Of a DNA stretch of 64,000 bases, positions 34,569-46,428 are shown piece after piece. Source of the stretch: Poa pratensis. Taxonomy: Eukaryota > Streptophyta > Magnoliopsida > Poales > Poaceae. The translations under genes and the position numbers were made by a program. The DNA is taken from the NCBI GenBank assembly GCA_947311845.1, contig CAMZMU010000063.1:124181818-124245817 (forward strand), given 5' to 3'. Below the pieces are notes generated by a model, which saw only the letters and a list, made by a program, of their open reading frames with translations, had not been told where the DNA came from and did no database searches. How positions within the stretch are numbered: the first letter of the stretch is position 1; every line of letters starts with the position of its first letter.

Positions 34569-35509
34569 TGATACGTCTCAAACGTATCTATAATTTTTGA
34601 TGTTCCATGCTTGTTTTATACCAATTGCTACATGTTTTGCATCTACTTTATGTCACGTTTATACATTTTTCGGGACTAACCTATTAAAAAGATGCCGAAG
34701 TGCCAGTTCCTATTTTCTGCTGTTTTTGTAATTCCAGAAAAGCTAGTCTGGAAATATTCTCGGAATTGGACGAAACTTCACGGGGGATGCTATTTTATCA
34801 GAACACACCAGGAAGTCCAAAGGAGCAACGAAGAGGAGCCAGGGAGGCCCCACACGCCCCTGGGCGCGGCCAGGGGTGGGCCTGCGCCCTAGGTGTGTGT
34901 GGGCCCCTCAGGGCTCGCCAGCCGCCGCCCTTTCGCCTACTTATTCCCCGATGAAAAACCCTAAGGGCCTGAGCCAAAATCCACGAAAAGTTCCAGAGAC
35001 GCCGCCGCCGTCAACCCTAGCTCGGGAGGGTCCAGAACCTCTTCCCGGCACCCTGCCGGAGAGGGGAATCGTCACCGGAGGCTTCTACATCGCCATGCCT
35101 GCCTCCGGAGTGATGCGTGAGTAGTTCATCCTTGGACTACGGGTCCATAGCAGTAGCTAGATGGTTGTCTCTCCAATTTGTGCCATCATGTTTAGATCTT
35201 GTGAGCTGCCCTACATGATCAGATCATATTATTGTAATGCTACATGTTGTGTTTGCTGGGATCCGATGAATATTGAATACTATGTCAAGTTGATTATCAA
35301 TCTATGCCCTATGTTATTTAAGATCTTGCATGCTTTCCGTTACTCGTAGATGCTTTGGCCAAGTAGATGCTTGTAACTCCAAGAGAGAGTATTTATGCTA
35401 GATAGTGGGTTCATGCCTCCGTTAAATCTGGGAGAGTGACAGCAACTTCTAAGATTACGGATGTGCTGTTGCCACTAGGGGTAACCTAACGATGCTATGT
35501 CCACGGGCA
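34569..35509 (+). mobile_element. Solo LTR A, left part (third family)
   Basis: Begins TGATACGTCTC and follows the family LTR up to CCACGGGCA at 35509, where a complete element of the same family is inserted. The remainder is 42131-42774. Together the two parts make about 1585 bp, one full LTR. The left TSD reads GGTTG; the right one is GTGTG. The reconstructed LINE codons need GTGTG, so the left copy has lost one base. Confidence 0.8.
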
Positions 35510-37088
35510 TGATACGTCTCCAACGTATCTATAATTTTTGATGTTTCATGCTTGTTTTATACCAATTGCTACATGTTTTGCATCTATTTTATGGCACTTT
35601 TATACATTTTTTGGGACTAACCTATTAACAAGATGCCAAAGTGCCAGTCCTGTTTTCTGCTGTTTTTGTATTCCAGAAAAGCTAGTCTGGAAATATTCTC
35701 GGAATTGGACGAAACTTCACGGGGATGCTATTTTGCCAGAACACACCAGATGGGGCAAAGGAGCAACAGAGGAGGGCCACCAGGAAGCCACACGCCACCA
35801 GGGCGCGGGCCCCCTTCTGCCGCGCCCTGGGGCGGTGTGGGTCCCTCGGGGGTCTCCAGCCGCCGCCCTTTCGCCTACTTATCCCCCCGAGAAAATAACC
35901 CTAAGTGTCTGAGCTAATATCCATGAAAAGTTCCAGAGACGCCGCCGCCGTCAACCCTAGCTCGGGAGGGTCCAGAACCTCTTCCCGGCACCCTGCCGGA
36001 GAGGGGAATCGTCACCGGAGGCTTCTACATCGCCATGCCTGCCTCCGGAGTGATGCGTGAGTAGTTCATCCTGGGACTACGGGTCCATAGCAGTAGCTAG
36101 ATGGTTGTCTCTCCAATTTGTGCCATCATGTTTAGATCTTGTGAGCTGCCCTACATGATCAAGATCATATTATTGTAATGCTGCATGTTGTGTTTGCTAG
36201 GATCCGATGAATATTGAATACTATGTCAAGTTGATTATCAATCTATGCCCTATGTTATTTATGATCTTGCATGCTTTCCGTTACTAGTAGATGCTTTGGC
36301 CAAGTAGATGCTTGTAACTCCAAGAGAGAGTATTTATGCTAGATAGTGGGTTCATGCCTCCGTTTAATCTGGGACAGTGACAGAAAGTTCTAAGGTTGTG
36401 GATGTGCTGTTGCCACTAGGGTAACCTAACGATGCTATGTCCACGGCATATGTGTTTGTTTACATTACGCGCTTTACTTAATGCGATTATCCGTTGCTTG
36501 CAACTTAATACCAACGGGGAATTCGGATGACAACCCGGCGGTGGATTATTAGTCATAGACGCTGTTGGATAACGGTCTATGTATTATGTTGTAATGCCCA
36601 ATTAAATACCATAGTAATCATCATGTCATATTTATGCATTGTCATGCGCTCACTATTTGTCAATTGCCCAGCTGTAATTTGTTTACCCAGCATGTTAATT
36701 ATCTTTTATGGAGAGACACCACTAGTGAACTGTGGACCCCGGTCCATTCTTTTACACTGATTAAATAACCACAAACTAAAAACTGTTTCTTTTTCATTCT
36801 CTGCAATTTAATACTCATTTTCCACACGAGACGTTTAATCCTTTGTTTTCAGCAAGCCGGTGAATTGACAACCTCACTGTTTCGTTGGGGCAAAGTAGTT
36901 TGATTGTGTTGTGTGTAGATTCCACGTTGGTAATCGTGTTGCGCCGTGTGAGCCGCCAACAACCTTCAGAAGAGTTGCTGCTCCTACTGTTCGATAACCT
37001 TGGTTTCATACCGAGGGAAAACTTGCTGCTGAACTGCATCATACCTTCCTCTTGGGGTCTCCCAACGAACGTGTGATTCACCGTATCA
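35510..37088 (+). repeat. 5' LTR of element B-C
   Basis: 1579 bp, starts TGATACGTCTCCAACGTATC and ends ACCGTATCA. It is close in sequence to the solo LTR at 31681-33260 (opposite strand) and to LTR A. Confidence 0.85.
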
Positions 37089-37098
37089 AGCTATTTTC

Positions 37099-37116
37099 TG
37101 GCGCCGTTGCCGGGGA
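37099..37116 (+). other. Primer binding site of element B-C (tRNA-Asp)
   Basis: tggcgccgttgccgggga, 10 bp after the LTR; the same tRNA-Asp complement as used by the array family. Confidence 0.85.
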
Positions 37117-37283
37117 GACAGCAGTCTTCCGCAAGGGGAGTTTCACGCTTCCAATCTCTTTACTTTGTTTTTGTCTTGCTTAGTTTATTTTATTTTGTCT
37201 TGTTTGCTTTCAATTATCAAAAACACAAAAAAATTAGTTACTTGCATCTAGTTTATTTTCCGTTTAGTTTTTGTTATTTCATC

Positions 37284-37929
37284 ATGCTTCTCCCTAAGTA
37301 TACTAAAAAGGACATATCTGTGGGTAGTGGATCTATCATTGGAAGAGATAACATTGAGGAATTCTTTAATCATGTTAGCAGGGTTAATGATTTTGAAGAT
37401 AGATCCTTGGTAGAACTTGCTCCGAATTATGAAATTGCTACAGCTTCTCTAGTTCACATGTTGGAAGCTCGGTTTGTCAATCTTAGTCCCATAATGCAGC
37501 ACATGTTTCTAAAACTTCATGATACGGAAGATGGTGAAAAGAAAGATTTTGTTTTAGAAACCTTACTTAAAGAATTTGGTGATGTGTTGCTAGGGAAGCT
37601 AGAAAAGTTTTCATTAAATATAAGATGCTGGGTATTATATTGGTGTTGTTAATACACTTGAAAAACTTGAAAAAGAGAGGCTTAAGTACACTAAGGAAAC
37701 CAATTGTGAGGGGGAAGTTAAAGTACCAATACCTTTTAAGCTTATAGGAATGCAGGAGGCAATAGAAAAGAATTTTGATTGGATTGTTCCTGAAAACCCA
37801 TTTGATGAATATGATGAGCCTGAAGGTATTGAAAGGGGGAATTCTGAAACCTATATAGATCAGATACAATGCATTGTTGAGAAAACTTCCGACCTCTCTT
37901 TGGATGTTTCTTCACTTGGTGATACTTGA
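37284..37929 (+). pseudogene. Short conserved ORF of element B-C, frameshifted
   Basis: From the ATG at 37284 the reading begins MLLPKYTKKDISVGSGS and stays open to about 37590. After frame changes near 37590 and 37623 it continues in another frame (NTLEKLEKERLKYTK, KLIGMQEAIEKNFDWIVPEN) to a TGA at 37927-37929. Intact length would be about 215 residues. I do not recognise a domain. Its place directly after the primer site is that of gag, but Gag motifs are not evident. It is followed by a stretch with GGGAGGCAACCCATT (37976-37990), a word I recall as recurrent in Triticeae LTR elements. Confidence 0.5.
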
Positions 37930-38614
37930 TGCATGCTTTGTGCCTAGCTAAAAGGCGTTAAAGAAAAGCGCTTATGGGAGGCAACCCATTATTTTTATTT
38001 CTGCAATTTTTCTTTTATTGAGTCAAGGAGATTGTTTACTTCTGTAGCAACTCCTTTGTATCTTTATTTTCTCGCATTGTTGTGCCAAGAGTAGCCTCTA
38101 GTGTTAAGACGACGCTTAATTTTGATTGCTGCGCAGAAACAGATTTTTGCTGTCCACTGTACGAAAATCCTAAATTCACCAGATTGTTGAAAAAATCTGA
38201 AATTTTTTGTGCGTAATCTTTATGAATGTCTGAATCTTTCATTAGTTCAAAGTTTTTTTATCTGAGCGTCGTAAGTGCCTCGAAAAAATTCATCTTTACT
38301 GGCTGTTCTGTTTTGACAGATTATGTCTCTGTTTTTTTGCATTGTCTCTTGTGGGCTTTAGGCAAGGCTCTCTAATGGAGGGCTGTAGCTAATGTTTTAT
38401 TGAGTTCTTGCAATGTGTCACAACAGAACCAGTGGATTAAATTTTTGAGTACTAACCCTCTAATGAGATTTACTTTGAGTTTGGTGTGACGGAAGTTTTC
38501 AAGGGTCAAGAGAGAAGGATGATAATAGGATCAAGAAGAGTGAAGAGCTTAAGCTTGGGGAGGCTCCCATGGATCTCCCCAGCATATTTCAAGAAGACTC
38601 AAGCGTCTAAGCTT

Positions 38615-38635
38615 GGGGATGCCCAAGGCATCCCC
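38615..38635 (+). other. Perfect 9-bp stem, 3-nt loop hairpin
   Basis: ggggatgcc (38615-38623), loop caa, ggcatcccc (38627-38635). It directly follows a TAAGCTTGGGG word that also forms the polypurine tract at the 3' LTR. A similar TAAGCTTGGGG word lies near 38550. It may be an RNA packaging or dimerisation element, or a secondary purine-tract copy. Confidence 0.6.
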
Positions 38636-39349
38636 TTCTTCATCGTCAAAATTATCAGGTCATCTCTAGTGAAACTATATTTTAATTCTTTCACATCATA
38701 TGTGCTTTTCTTGGAGCGTCTGTGTGCTTTTATTTTCAGTATTGTCTTTTATTTTCAATAAAGCTTGACTGGACCCTAGCATTCTTGATTGGGAGAGAGA
38801 CACGCTCCGCTTTTTCATGAGAATACTCCTATTCTTCACTTATATTTGTTGAGTATTCATATCTAGCGCTGTTCAGCTTTTAGCTCTTGTTTTCATGTAT
38901 CTCTTGTCAGAGCTATTAGCTTTCTTTTGTAGAAAGTACTCTCTTGCTTCACTTATATTGTTTGGAGAGTTGATGAAATAAATTGATTGGTGTTTGGTTG
39001 GTTCAGAAAATGTTGCATGTGGTAATTGGTATAAGGAAAAACTTGCTTAATCTTGTAGATCACTAATGGATAACTTGATGCTTGTCAATTGTTTTGAGTT
39101 AACAAGTAGATCATGATTAAATTGTGCATCACATGAGTTAAGCCTATTAGTGAAGAACTACCGTAAAGCTTGTTGAAAATTTGGTTTGCATCGGTGGTAT
39201 CTCTAAGGTCTAGATATTTTCTAATAACGGGTTTGGTTAACAAGGAAGACGGTATGAAGTCTTATAACGTTTGCAATATGTTTGTCATATAAAACTTGGT
39301 GTACGGGTTGATATTCTTGTTTGCTTACATAACCTTGCTAGCCTAAACT

Positions 39350-40095
39350 CTGTACTGAGAGGGAATGCTTCTCGTGCATCCAAATCCTTGAGCCAAAATC
39401 CATGCCATTTGTGTCCACCATAACTACCTATATGTGGTATTTCCTTGCCACTCCAAGTAAATTTTTCATGTGCTACCTTTAAATTATTCAAAATGTTATT
39501 ATTCCCTTTTTGTGTCAATGTTTACTAGCTCATGAGGAATTAGTGTGGTTATTCTTTATTCTTTGTCAAATGGACTTTTACACCTGGACTAGTGGCATAT
39601 ACATCCGCTTATCCAATTTTGCAAAAAGAGCTGGCAACGGGGTGCCCAGTCCCAATTAATTACAACTTTAACCAATTAATTCTCTTCACACTTTTGCCCT
39701 GATTCATCAGTAAGCAATGACAAACAGTGAAATACCTGAATGTGTGTAAACCAAAGAGAAAGAGGGATGATCTGCCTTGCTGGTAGAAATAACGTCCTTC
39801 ATGGGAGCCGCTCTTAAAAGTCCGTTTGACAGGTAGAATACTGTTCTCACCCGCTACCATTCGTTGACAATTAACAAACACCTCTCAAAAATAGATACTC
39901 CTCCATGGTATGTGATTGATGGAAGGCACCCGAGGATTCGGTTAGCCATGGCTTGTGTTAGCAAGGTTGGGAGGAGTATCAAATATTTTATGCAATCTCT
40001 ATATGCTTTCAAAAACCTAAAAGCTCTAGCACATGACTTAATCCCTGCTTCCCTCTGCGAAGGGCCTTTCTTTTACTTTTATGTTGAGTCAGTTT
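39350..40095 (+). other. Conserved non-coding block of element B-C
   Basis: Matches, on the opposite strand, 11105-11830 and 19269-19994 of the array family, although the LTRs of the two families differ. Similarity is high by eye, for example through CAACGGGGTGCCCAGTCCC (39636-39654) and GAAATAACGTCCTTCATGGG (39785-39804). No frame is conserved. It lies about 460 bp before the 3' LTR. Confidence 0.65.
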
Positions 40096-40540
40096 TCCTA
40101 TTCTTTCTGTCTTCCACAAGCAAACACTAGTGTCAACTTTGTTACAACATGCGTTATATGCGTATTGGACTTGTTATACTACTTTGTGTTGACATATCCA
40201 TGAGATAAATATGTTGAAAGTTGAAGCAAATGCTGAAACTTAATTCTTCCTTTGTGTTGATTGAATACCTTTTATTAGAAACTATTGCTTTATGAGTTAA
40301 CACTTATGCAAAACTGTTTGATGCTTGTCTCGAAAGTACTATTCATGAAAACGTTTAGCTTGTGTGATTCATTGTTTACTCATTATCTATTTGGTAGCAA
40401 ATTATAGACCATTGACTTGGATCACTTCATTCATTTACATGTGCCTTGCAATATTATATGATCAAGATTATGATGGTAGCATGTCACCTCAAAAATTATT
40501 TTGTTTTTATCGTTTACCTACTCGAGGACGAGCAGGAACT

Positions 40541-40554
40541 AAGCTTGGGGATGC
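40541..40554 (+). other. Polypurine tract of element B-C
   Basis: aagcttggggatgc abuts the 3' LTR at 40555. It is similar to the tract of the array family. Confidence 0.7.
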
Positions 40555-42125
40555 TGATACGTCTCAAACGTATCTATAATTTTTGATGTTCCATGCTTGT
40601 TTTATACCAATTGCTACATGTTTTGCATCTACTTTATATCACTTTTATACATTTTTTGGGACTAACCTATTAACAAGATGCCGAAGTGCCAGTTCCTGTT
40701 TTCTGCTGTTTTTGTATTCCAGAAAAGCTAGTCTGGAAATATTCTCGGAATTGGACGAAACTTCACGGGGGTGCTATTTTCCAGAACACACCTGATGGAG
40801 CAAAGGAGCAACAGAGGAGGGCCACCAGGAGCCACACGCACCAGGGCGCGGCCCCCCTCTGCCGCGCCCTGGGGTGGTGTGGGCCCCTCGGGGGTCTCCA
40901 GCCGCCGCCCTTTCGCCTACTTATTCCCCCCGAGAAAACCCTAAGTGCCTGAGCAAATATCCACGAAAAGTTCCAGAGACGCCGCCGCCGTCAACCCTAG
41001 CTCGGGAGGGTCAGAACCTCTTCCCGGCACCCTGCCGGAGAGGGGAATCGTCACCGGAGGCTTCTACATCGCCATGCCTGCCTCCGGAGTGATGCGTGAG
41101 TAGTTCATCCTTGGACTACGGGTCCATAGCAGTAGCTAGATGGTTGTCTCTCCACTTTGTGCCATCATGTTTAGATCTTGTGAGCTGCCCTACATGATCA
41201 AGATCATATTATTGTAATGCTACATGTTGTGTTTGCTGGGATCCGATGAATATTGAATACTATGTCAAGTTGATTATCAATCTATCTATGTTATTTAAGA
41301 TCTTGCATGCTTTCCGTTACTCGTAGATGCTTTGGCCAAGTAGATGCTTGTAACTCCAAGAGAGAGTATTTATGCTAGATAGTGGGTTCATGCCTCCGTT
41401 TAATCTGGGACAGTGACAGAAAGTTCTAAGGTTGTGGATGTGCTGTTGCCACTAGGGATAACCTAACGATGCTATGTCCACGGGCATATGTGTTTGTTTA
41501 CATTACGCGCTTTACTTAATGCAATTATCCGTTGCTTGCAACTTAATACCAACGGGGACTCGGATGACAACCCGGCGGTGGATTATTAGTCATAGATTGT
41601 TGGATAACGGTCTATGTATTATGTCGTAATGCCCAATTAAATATCATAGTAATCATCATGTCATATTTATGCATTGTCATGCGCTCACTATTTGTCAATT
41701 GCCCAGCTGTAATTTGTTCACCCAACATGTTAGTTATCTTTTATGGAGAGACACCACTAGTGAACTGTGGACCCCGGTCCATTCTTTTACACTGATTAAA
41801 CAACCACAAACTGCAAACTGTTCCTTTTTCATTCTCTGCAATTTAATACTCATTTTCCACACATACGTTTAATCCTTTGTTTTCAGCAAGCCGGTGAGAT
41901 TGACAACCTCACTGTTTCGTTGGGGCAAAGTAGTTTGATTGTGTTGTGTGCAGATTCCACGTTGGTGATCGTGTTGCGCCGTGCGAGCCGCCAACAACCT
42001 TCTGAAGAGTTGCTGCTCCTACTGGTTCGATAACCTTGGTTTCTTTCTGAGGGAAAACTTGCTGCTGAACTGCATCATACCTTCCTCTTGGGGTCTCCCA
42101 ACGAACGTGTGATTCACCGTATTAG
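40555..42125 (+). repeat. 3' LTR of element B-C
   Basis: 1571 bp. Starts TGATACGTCTCAAACG and ends ACCGTATTA, where the normal CA end is mutated to TA. The TSD GGGCA follows. Confidence 0.85.
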
Positions 42126-42130
42126 GGCAT

Positions 42131-42774
42131 ATGTGTTTGTTTACATTACGTGCTTTACTTAATGCGATTATCCGTTGCTTGCAACTTAATACCAACGGGG
42201 GACTCGGATGACAACCCGACGGTGGATTATTAGTCATAGACGCTGTTGGATAACGGTCTATGTATTATGTCGTAATGCCCAATTAAATACCATAGTAATC
42301 ATCATGTCATATATATGCATTGTCATGCGCTCACTATTTGTCAATTGCCTGGCTATAATTTGTTCACCCAACATGTTAGTTATCTTTTTATGGAGAGACA
42401 CCACTAGTGAACTGTGTACCCCGGTCCATTCTTTTACACTGATTAAACAACCACAAACTACAAACTGTTCCTTTTTCATTCTCTGCAATTTAATACTCAT
42501 TTTCCACACCATACGTTTAATCCTTTGTTTTCAGCAAGCCGGTGAGATTGACAACCTCACTGTTTCGTTGGGGCAAAGTAGTTTGATTGTGTTGTGTGCA
42601 GGTTCCACGTTGGTGATCGAGTAACGGCGCCGCCAACAACCTTCAGAAGAGTTGTTGCTCCTACTGGTTCGATAACCTTGGTTTCATACTGAGGGAAAAC
42701 TTGCTGCTGAACTACATCATACCTTCCTCCTGGGATTTCCCAACGAGCGTGTGATTCACCGCCATCAAGCATCA
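42131..42774 (+). mobile_element. Solo LTR A, right part
   Basis: Continues LTR A after the B-C insertion, starting TATGTGTTTGTTTAC and ending CAAGCATCA at 42774. GTGTG (42775-42779) is the TSD and belongs to the LINE codons for the junction with WQTLLRRKY. Confidence 0.8.
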
Positions 42775-43950
42775 GTGTGGCAAACTCTTCTTAGGAGGAA
42801 ATACATAGGCTCAAAGGCGTTATCACAGGTTTCTTGGAAACAAGGTGATTCACATTTTTGGACTGGCCTAATGCGACGAAGAAATTCTTCTTTCCATATG
42901 GTTCTTTCTCCATTAAGGATGGGTCGGAGATAAGGTTCTGGGAGGATAGGTGGCTGGGAACTACCTCACTCGAGAACAATATCCAGCTTTATATAATATA
43001 GTCCTCGGACGTCACAAGAGTGAAACGCTCGCTCAAGTGTTGGTAGATAACACTCCAACGGTGACGTTCAGAAGAGATCTTGTTGGCCCTAGACTGGTAG
43101 CGTGGCACGAGTTGCTACAACGTCTAGCTTATGTCAATTTGACACAAGAGTCTCATGAGTTTCGGTGGAATTTGCACAATAGTGGTAAATTCTCTGTGGA
43201 CTCCATGTATACAGCACTAATTCAGCCAGATGTGCCGGTAGATAACAATAAGAAAATCTGGAAGATGAAGATTCCACTAAAAAACAAAGTTTTTGTGTGG
43301 TATCTTCGTCGAGGAGTTATTCTTACTAAAGACAACCTTGCAAAACGCAATTGGCATGGAAATAAAAAGTGTGTCTTCTGTCATAAGGACGAGATAATCA
43401 AACACTTATTCTTCGAGTGCAAATTTGCTAGTTCTATATGGTCCATCACCCACATAGGTTCTACTATATACCCCCCCAAAAGCATTGCCAATATTTTTGG
43501 TAATTGGCTGAATGGGGTGGATAATAGGTTTAAACAACTTATTAGGGTGGCAGCGCTTGCCGTAATATGGTCGCTTTGGCTATGTAGAAATGACAAGGTT
43601 TTTAATGATAAAAATTGCTCTCTTATGCAGGTTATCTACAGGACTACTGCTACTCTCCGTTCGTGGTCTCAGTTGCAACGTGTGGGGCATCGATACCTGT
43701 TTATGGAGGTCTGTACAAGACTGGAGGATACGCCGAGAGACTTTTTATCCCAACATGGATGGCAGCATAATTTGTAGATTGGCCCTCCTCCACCATAGGC
43801 GTTCTTACAATTTCTCATTATGATATGTAATTCGCCTTTTTATGATTTGAACTTTAGACTTGTTTCGGCTGTGTGCATCTTGGTTATGCAGATGCTGAGT
43901 GTAATACTTAAACATTTTAAGTAATAAAGCTCCCTTTATCTATAAAAAAA
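42775..43950 (+). pseudogene. LINE ORF2 C-terminus (zf-RVT) and 3' end
   Basis: The reading resumes with WQTLLRRKYIGSKALSQ, then shifts frame near 42935 into a 275-residue frame (42950-43777). This contains SGKFSVDSMY, KIPLKNKVFVWYLRRGV and a zf-RVT cluster, CVFCHKDEIIKHLFFEC (cysteines and histidine for zinc). Such a region ends ORF2 of plant L1 elements. About 170 bp of 3' UTR follow, ending in ATAAAAAAA and the right TSD (43951-43965). Confidence 0.85.
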
Positions 43951-43965
43951 GAGAATATGCACCTA

Positions 43966-45649
43966 GGGTGGCTAAATCTTAAGGCCAGAGCAAAATCTCG
44001 AAGGCTCCAATTTGGAAGAATATATGTCTAGCTCGGGGATATCTTTGCACTCCTCCGCTACCTTTTAGGAGGCTCACTGCTACAACAGCGCAAGTGTTGG
44101 TCGTCGCCGTTTGTATCGGTCGATCTGCATGTCCAAATACCTCCAAAAGGGTACAACTGAAGCTCAATTGCCGCTAGCAGAAAATGCTCTGTGGAAAATA
44201 CATCCAAGGTTCTTTTTTAAGCTCGGCAGATAGCTATCCGCCTCACGATCTATTCCAAGACGACGCTTTAGGTGACACAGGATACATTAAAAGCCGGCGC
44301 TAGTTTGGGCGACATGGGCAGACCAGGGCACGACACATGTACTTGTTGTGTTAGGTATAACTTTTCACAACGCACATAACTTAATCACAATTAAACCTAA
44401 CAATCATTTGCTCATTCGTATCATAATTTTGACATCGTTAATATACAAAGTTCCATTTCATCAAGATATAAAGTTCCATTCCATTGAGTTATAAAATTTA
44501 TATCATTCCTTGGATGGCATCTCCAAATTCTCTAACATTCCAAGGGTGATGATTTGATTTTTAAAGGGCCTTTGAGCCCCTCCCTGTTCAGCAAACCCTA
44601 CATTCAACAAACTAATTGTAAAACAAGAGGTCCACTTCCTGGTTGAAGTGTAACCTTATTTAGAAAACAACTCCTTATTTTCCGTGAGCACCTTTTTCTT
44701 CGGCATGGCTTCAACAACGACGGGGGTGAAGGATTCACATGACGCTAACGGCCTCGCCGTGGATCTACTAGCCATCGTCCGTGTGTTGTACGTTCACGAC
44801 CTCACTGCGGATCTACCAGCCATCCTCTATGTGGCGAATCTGCAAGAGAGATAGGCGTGATAAATAAGAGAATGAAGAATACGATGAAACATGACCTATA
44901 GAAGGGATGAAGACGTACGGTGGGCTGGGAATGGCATTGGAGGACTCCATCGCGACTTCAAGGCCAGATCGGGTACCATACCGCCCAAAGACAACACACA
45001 AGTCTTCAACTTGCACACCATCTACTAGCGAGGGGTGACCGTTTTGTGATCTAGTGTTCCCAGTGGAGAGTGCGGAGGAGTGGGAAGTGGAAGAGTTCCA
45101 TGCCGTCAAGGAATATCGGACCGCCATGTTTTGGAGGCACTTTCAATTCGTGTCGTCCTACCTAATCGCCGCGATATGCCATATGCTATTGCAGGCGTAC
45201 GCCACAAACTGTCTACATGAGACTCTTCTTGGTTTGACTTGGCATGCCGTGATCTGGCTGTTTGTTGGGATCTCTTTATATTTTCTAGTTTCCCGATTTC
45301 CCTCTTGGGAGACTCCCTTTCTATTCTAGCTTCTCCATTTTATATATCCTTATTAGAAAACTCCTTTTTGACACTACACACACGGCACACCTTTTCTTAT
45401 AGTCGGTCCACACTCCGGAAATTCGGTTTGGCACCAGGGTCCAGATGAACCCGATGCCTGGACCAATCAATCTCCTCCGGGTGTGGTGCCCAGGCCGTAT
45501 ATTCTCTCGTATTCGTCCATGCACACGAAATAATGAACAGTGGTGATCCTACCTCTGGCAGATCATTTATGACACATGCTGTCATTTCTCTCCCGTCGGT
45601 ACAAACAGACCCCGGAATACTATACCAGCAGCGCAAGCCTCGTCCATCT
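43966..45649. other. Intergenic, no gene recognised
   Basis: Ancestral flank to the right of the LINE. Short open frames (for example 45054-45329) show no domain and no supporting codon pattern. An imperfect duplication of about 45 bp (GTGGATCTACTAGCCATC and CGGATCTACCAGCCATC, 44758-44825) is the only internal repeat noted. Confidence 0.4.
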
Positions 45650-46428
45650 AATTAGCTTCTGGAGCAAGTGCGATCCTAGCAAAAACGAACCTGGTCGTCT
45701 CCCCTACCCGTTCACTGTAGCGGAAGGGCGATTTTTAGATCACCCGGTCGATCCACCTCCTCGCCGTCGATCCGCCGGATCCCTCGCCCTCCGGCGGCCG
45801 CCTCGGCGGCGGGAGGGTGGGGGATCCCCGCTTCACGTGTGTAGATAAGGGAGGCTCTTTTGGGGCAGCCGGCGGCGCCGTGGAGGCGGTGGTGTCGCTG
45901 GTGTGGTTTTTGTTGCAGGCGCGAGTCCTCTCCGGCGGCGGCGCTCGGTGGAGCTCCAGGCTGGCGCGTCTGCTTCCCTGGCACCTGCGGATCGGTGGAT
46001 CCGCGCCGTGCTTCGTTCCCCTGCCAGATCCAGTGTGGCGGTCTCCGTCCTGGCGGCGGAATCGGTCGGAACCCTGGGCTCGCCGGGATCCTCGACTTCT
46101 TCCGGCGGCGGCTCCGAAGGCGACTCCGGCAAGGTGGTGTGGCTGGGATAGGGGGGCGCTCGCCCCGGCCGTTCATCGACTCAAGCTCCGCCGCGGCGCG
46201 GCGGACGGGCATGGCAGCGTCTCTCATAGGGCAAAGTGTTCCCTGACAGCGGCAAGATGGAAGGTGGTCGTCTTCGTCTCCGACGCCGGCGTGGTCGGTG
46301 TTCTCGATGCTTCTGGTTTCGTTTTCCTCTACGTATTGTATGCTTGTTGTTTTTCCGTGTACTCTGTATGTGGTTTTTGTTGAATATACGTGGGAAAAAT
46401 GCAAAAAAAAAAAAAATTAGCTTCTGGA
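45650..46428 (+). mobile_element. Poly(A)-ended retroposed sequence, 751 bp, with 14-bp TSD
   Basis: aattagcttctgga occurs at 45650-45663 and 46415-46428. The enclosed 45664-46414 ends in a run of about 14 A. The first 600 bp are very GC-rich and the last 150 bp resemble an AT-richer 3' UTR. This is what LINE machinery makes when it copies an RNA. Frames exist (for example 45817-46383) but none has a recognised domain. It may be a processed pseudogene of a host mRNA, often with GC-rich 5' leader, or a short non-autonomous LINE derivative. Confidence 0.7.

Larger units (their letters stand above)
35510..42125 (+). mobile_element. Complete non-autonomous LTR element B-C (third family)
   Basis: 5' LTR 35510-37088, internal 37089-40554, 3' LTR 40555-42125, TSD GGGCA (35505-35509 and 42126-42130). 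The internal 3.5 kb hold a tRNA-Asp primer site, one short broken ORF, a stem-loop, a conserved non-coding block and a purine tract. No protease, RT or integrase is present. It is a LARD-like derivative dependent on another element's enzymes. It inserted into an LTR of its own family. Confidence 0.85.
713..43950 (+). mobile_element. 5'-truncated LINE (L1-type), split by nested LTR elements
   Basis: Plant L1-like non-LTR retrotransposon. Only the C-terminal part of ORF2 remains: reverse transcriptase, then a zf-RVT region. The pieces are 713-1272, 33410-34568 and 42780-43950. The element begins inside ORF2, so it was 5'-truncated on insertion, and it ends with a short A-run at 43944-43950. A 15-bp TSD encloses it. 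Removing the Tat element (TSD GAGAT) and the second LTR cluster (TSD GTGTG, left copy one base short) rejoins the protein reading at both junctions. All other elements between these limits inserted later. The RT frame has several single-base shifts, so the element is dead. Confidence 0.85.
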
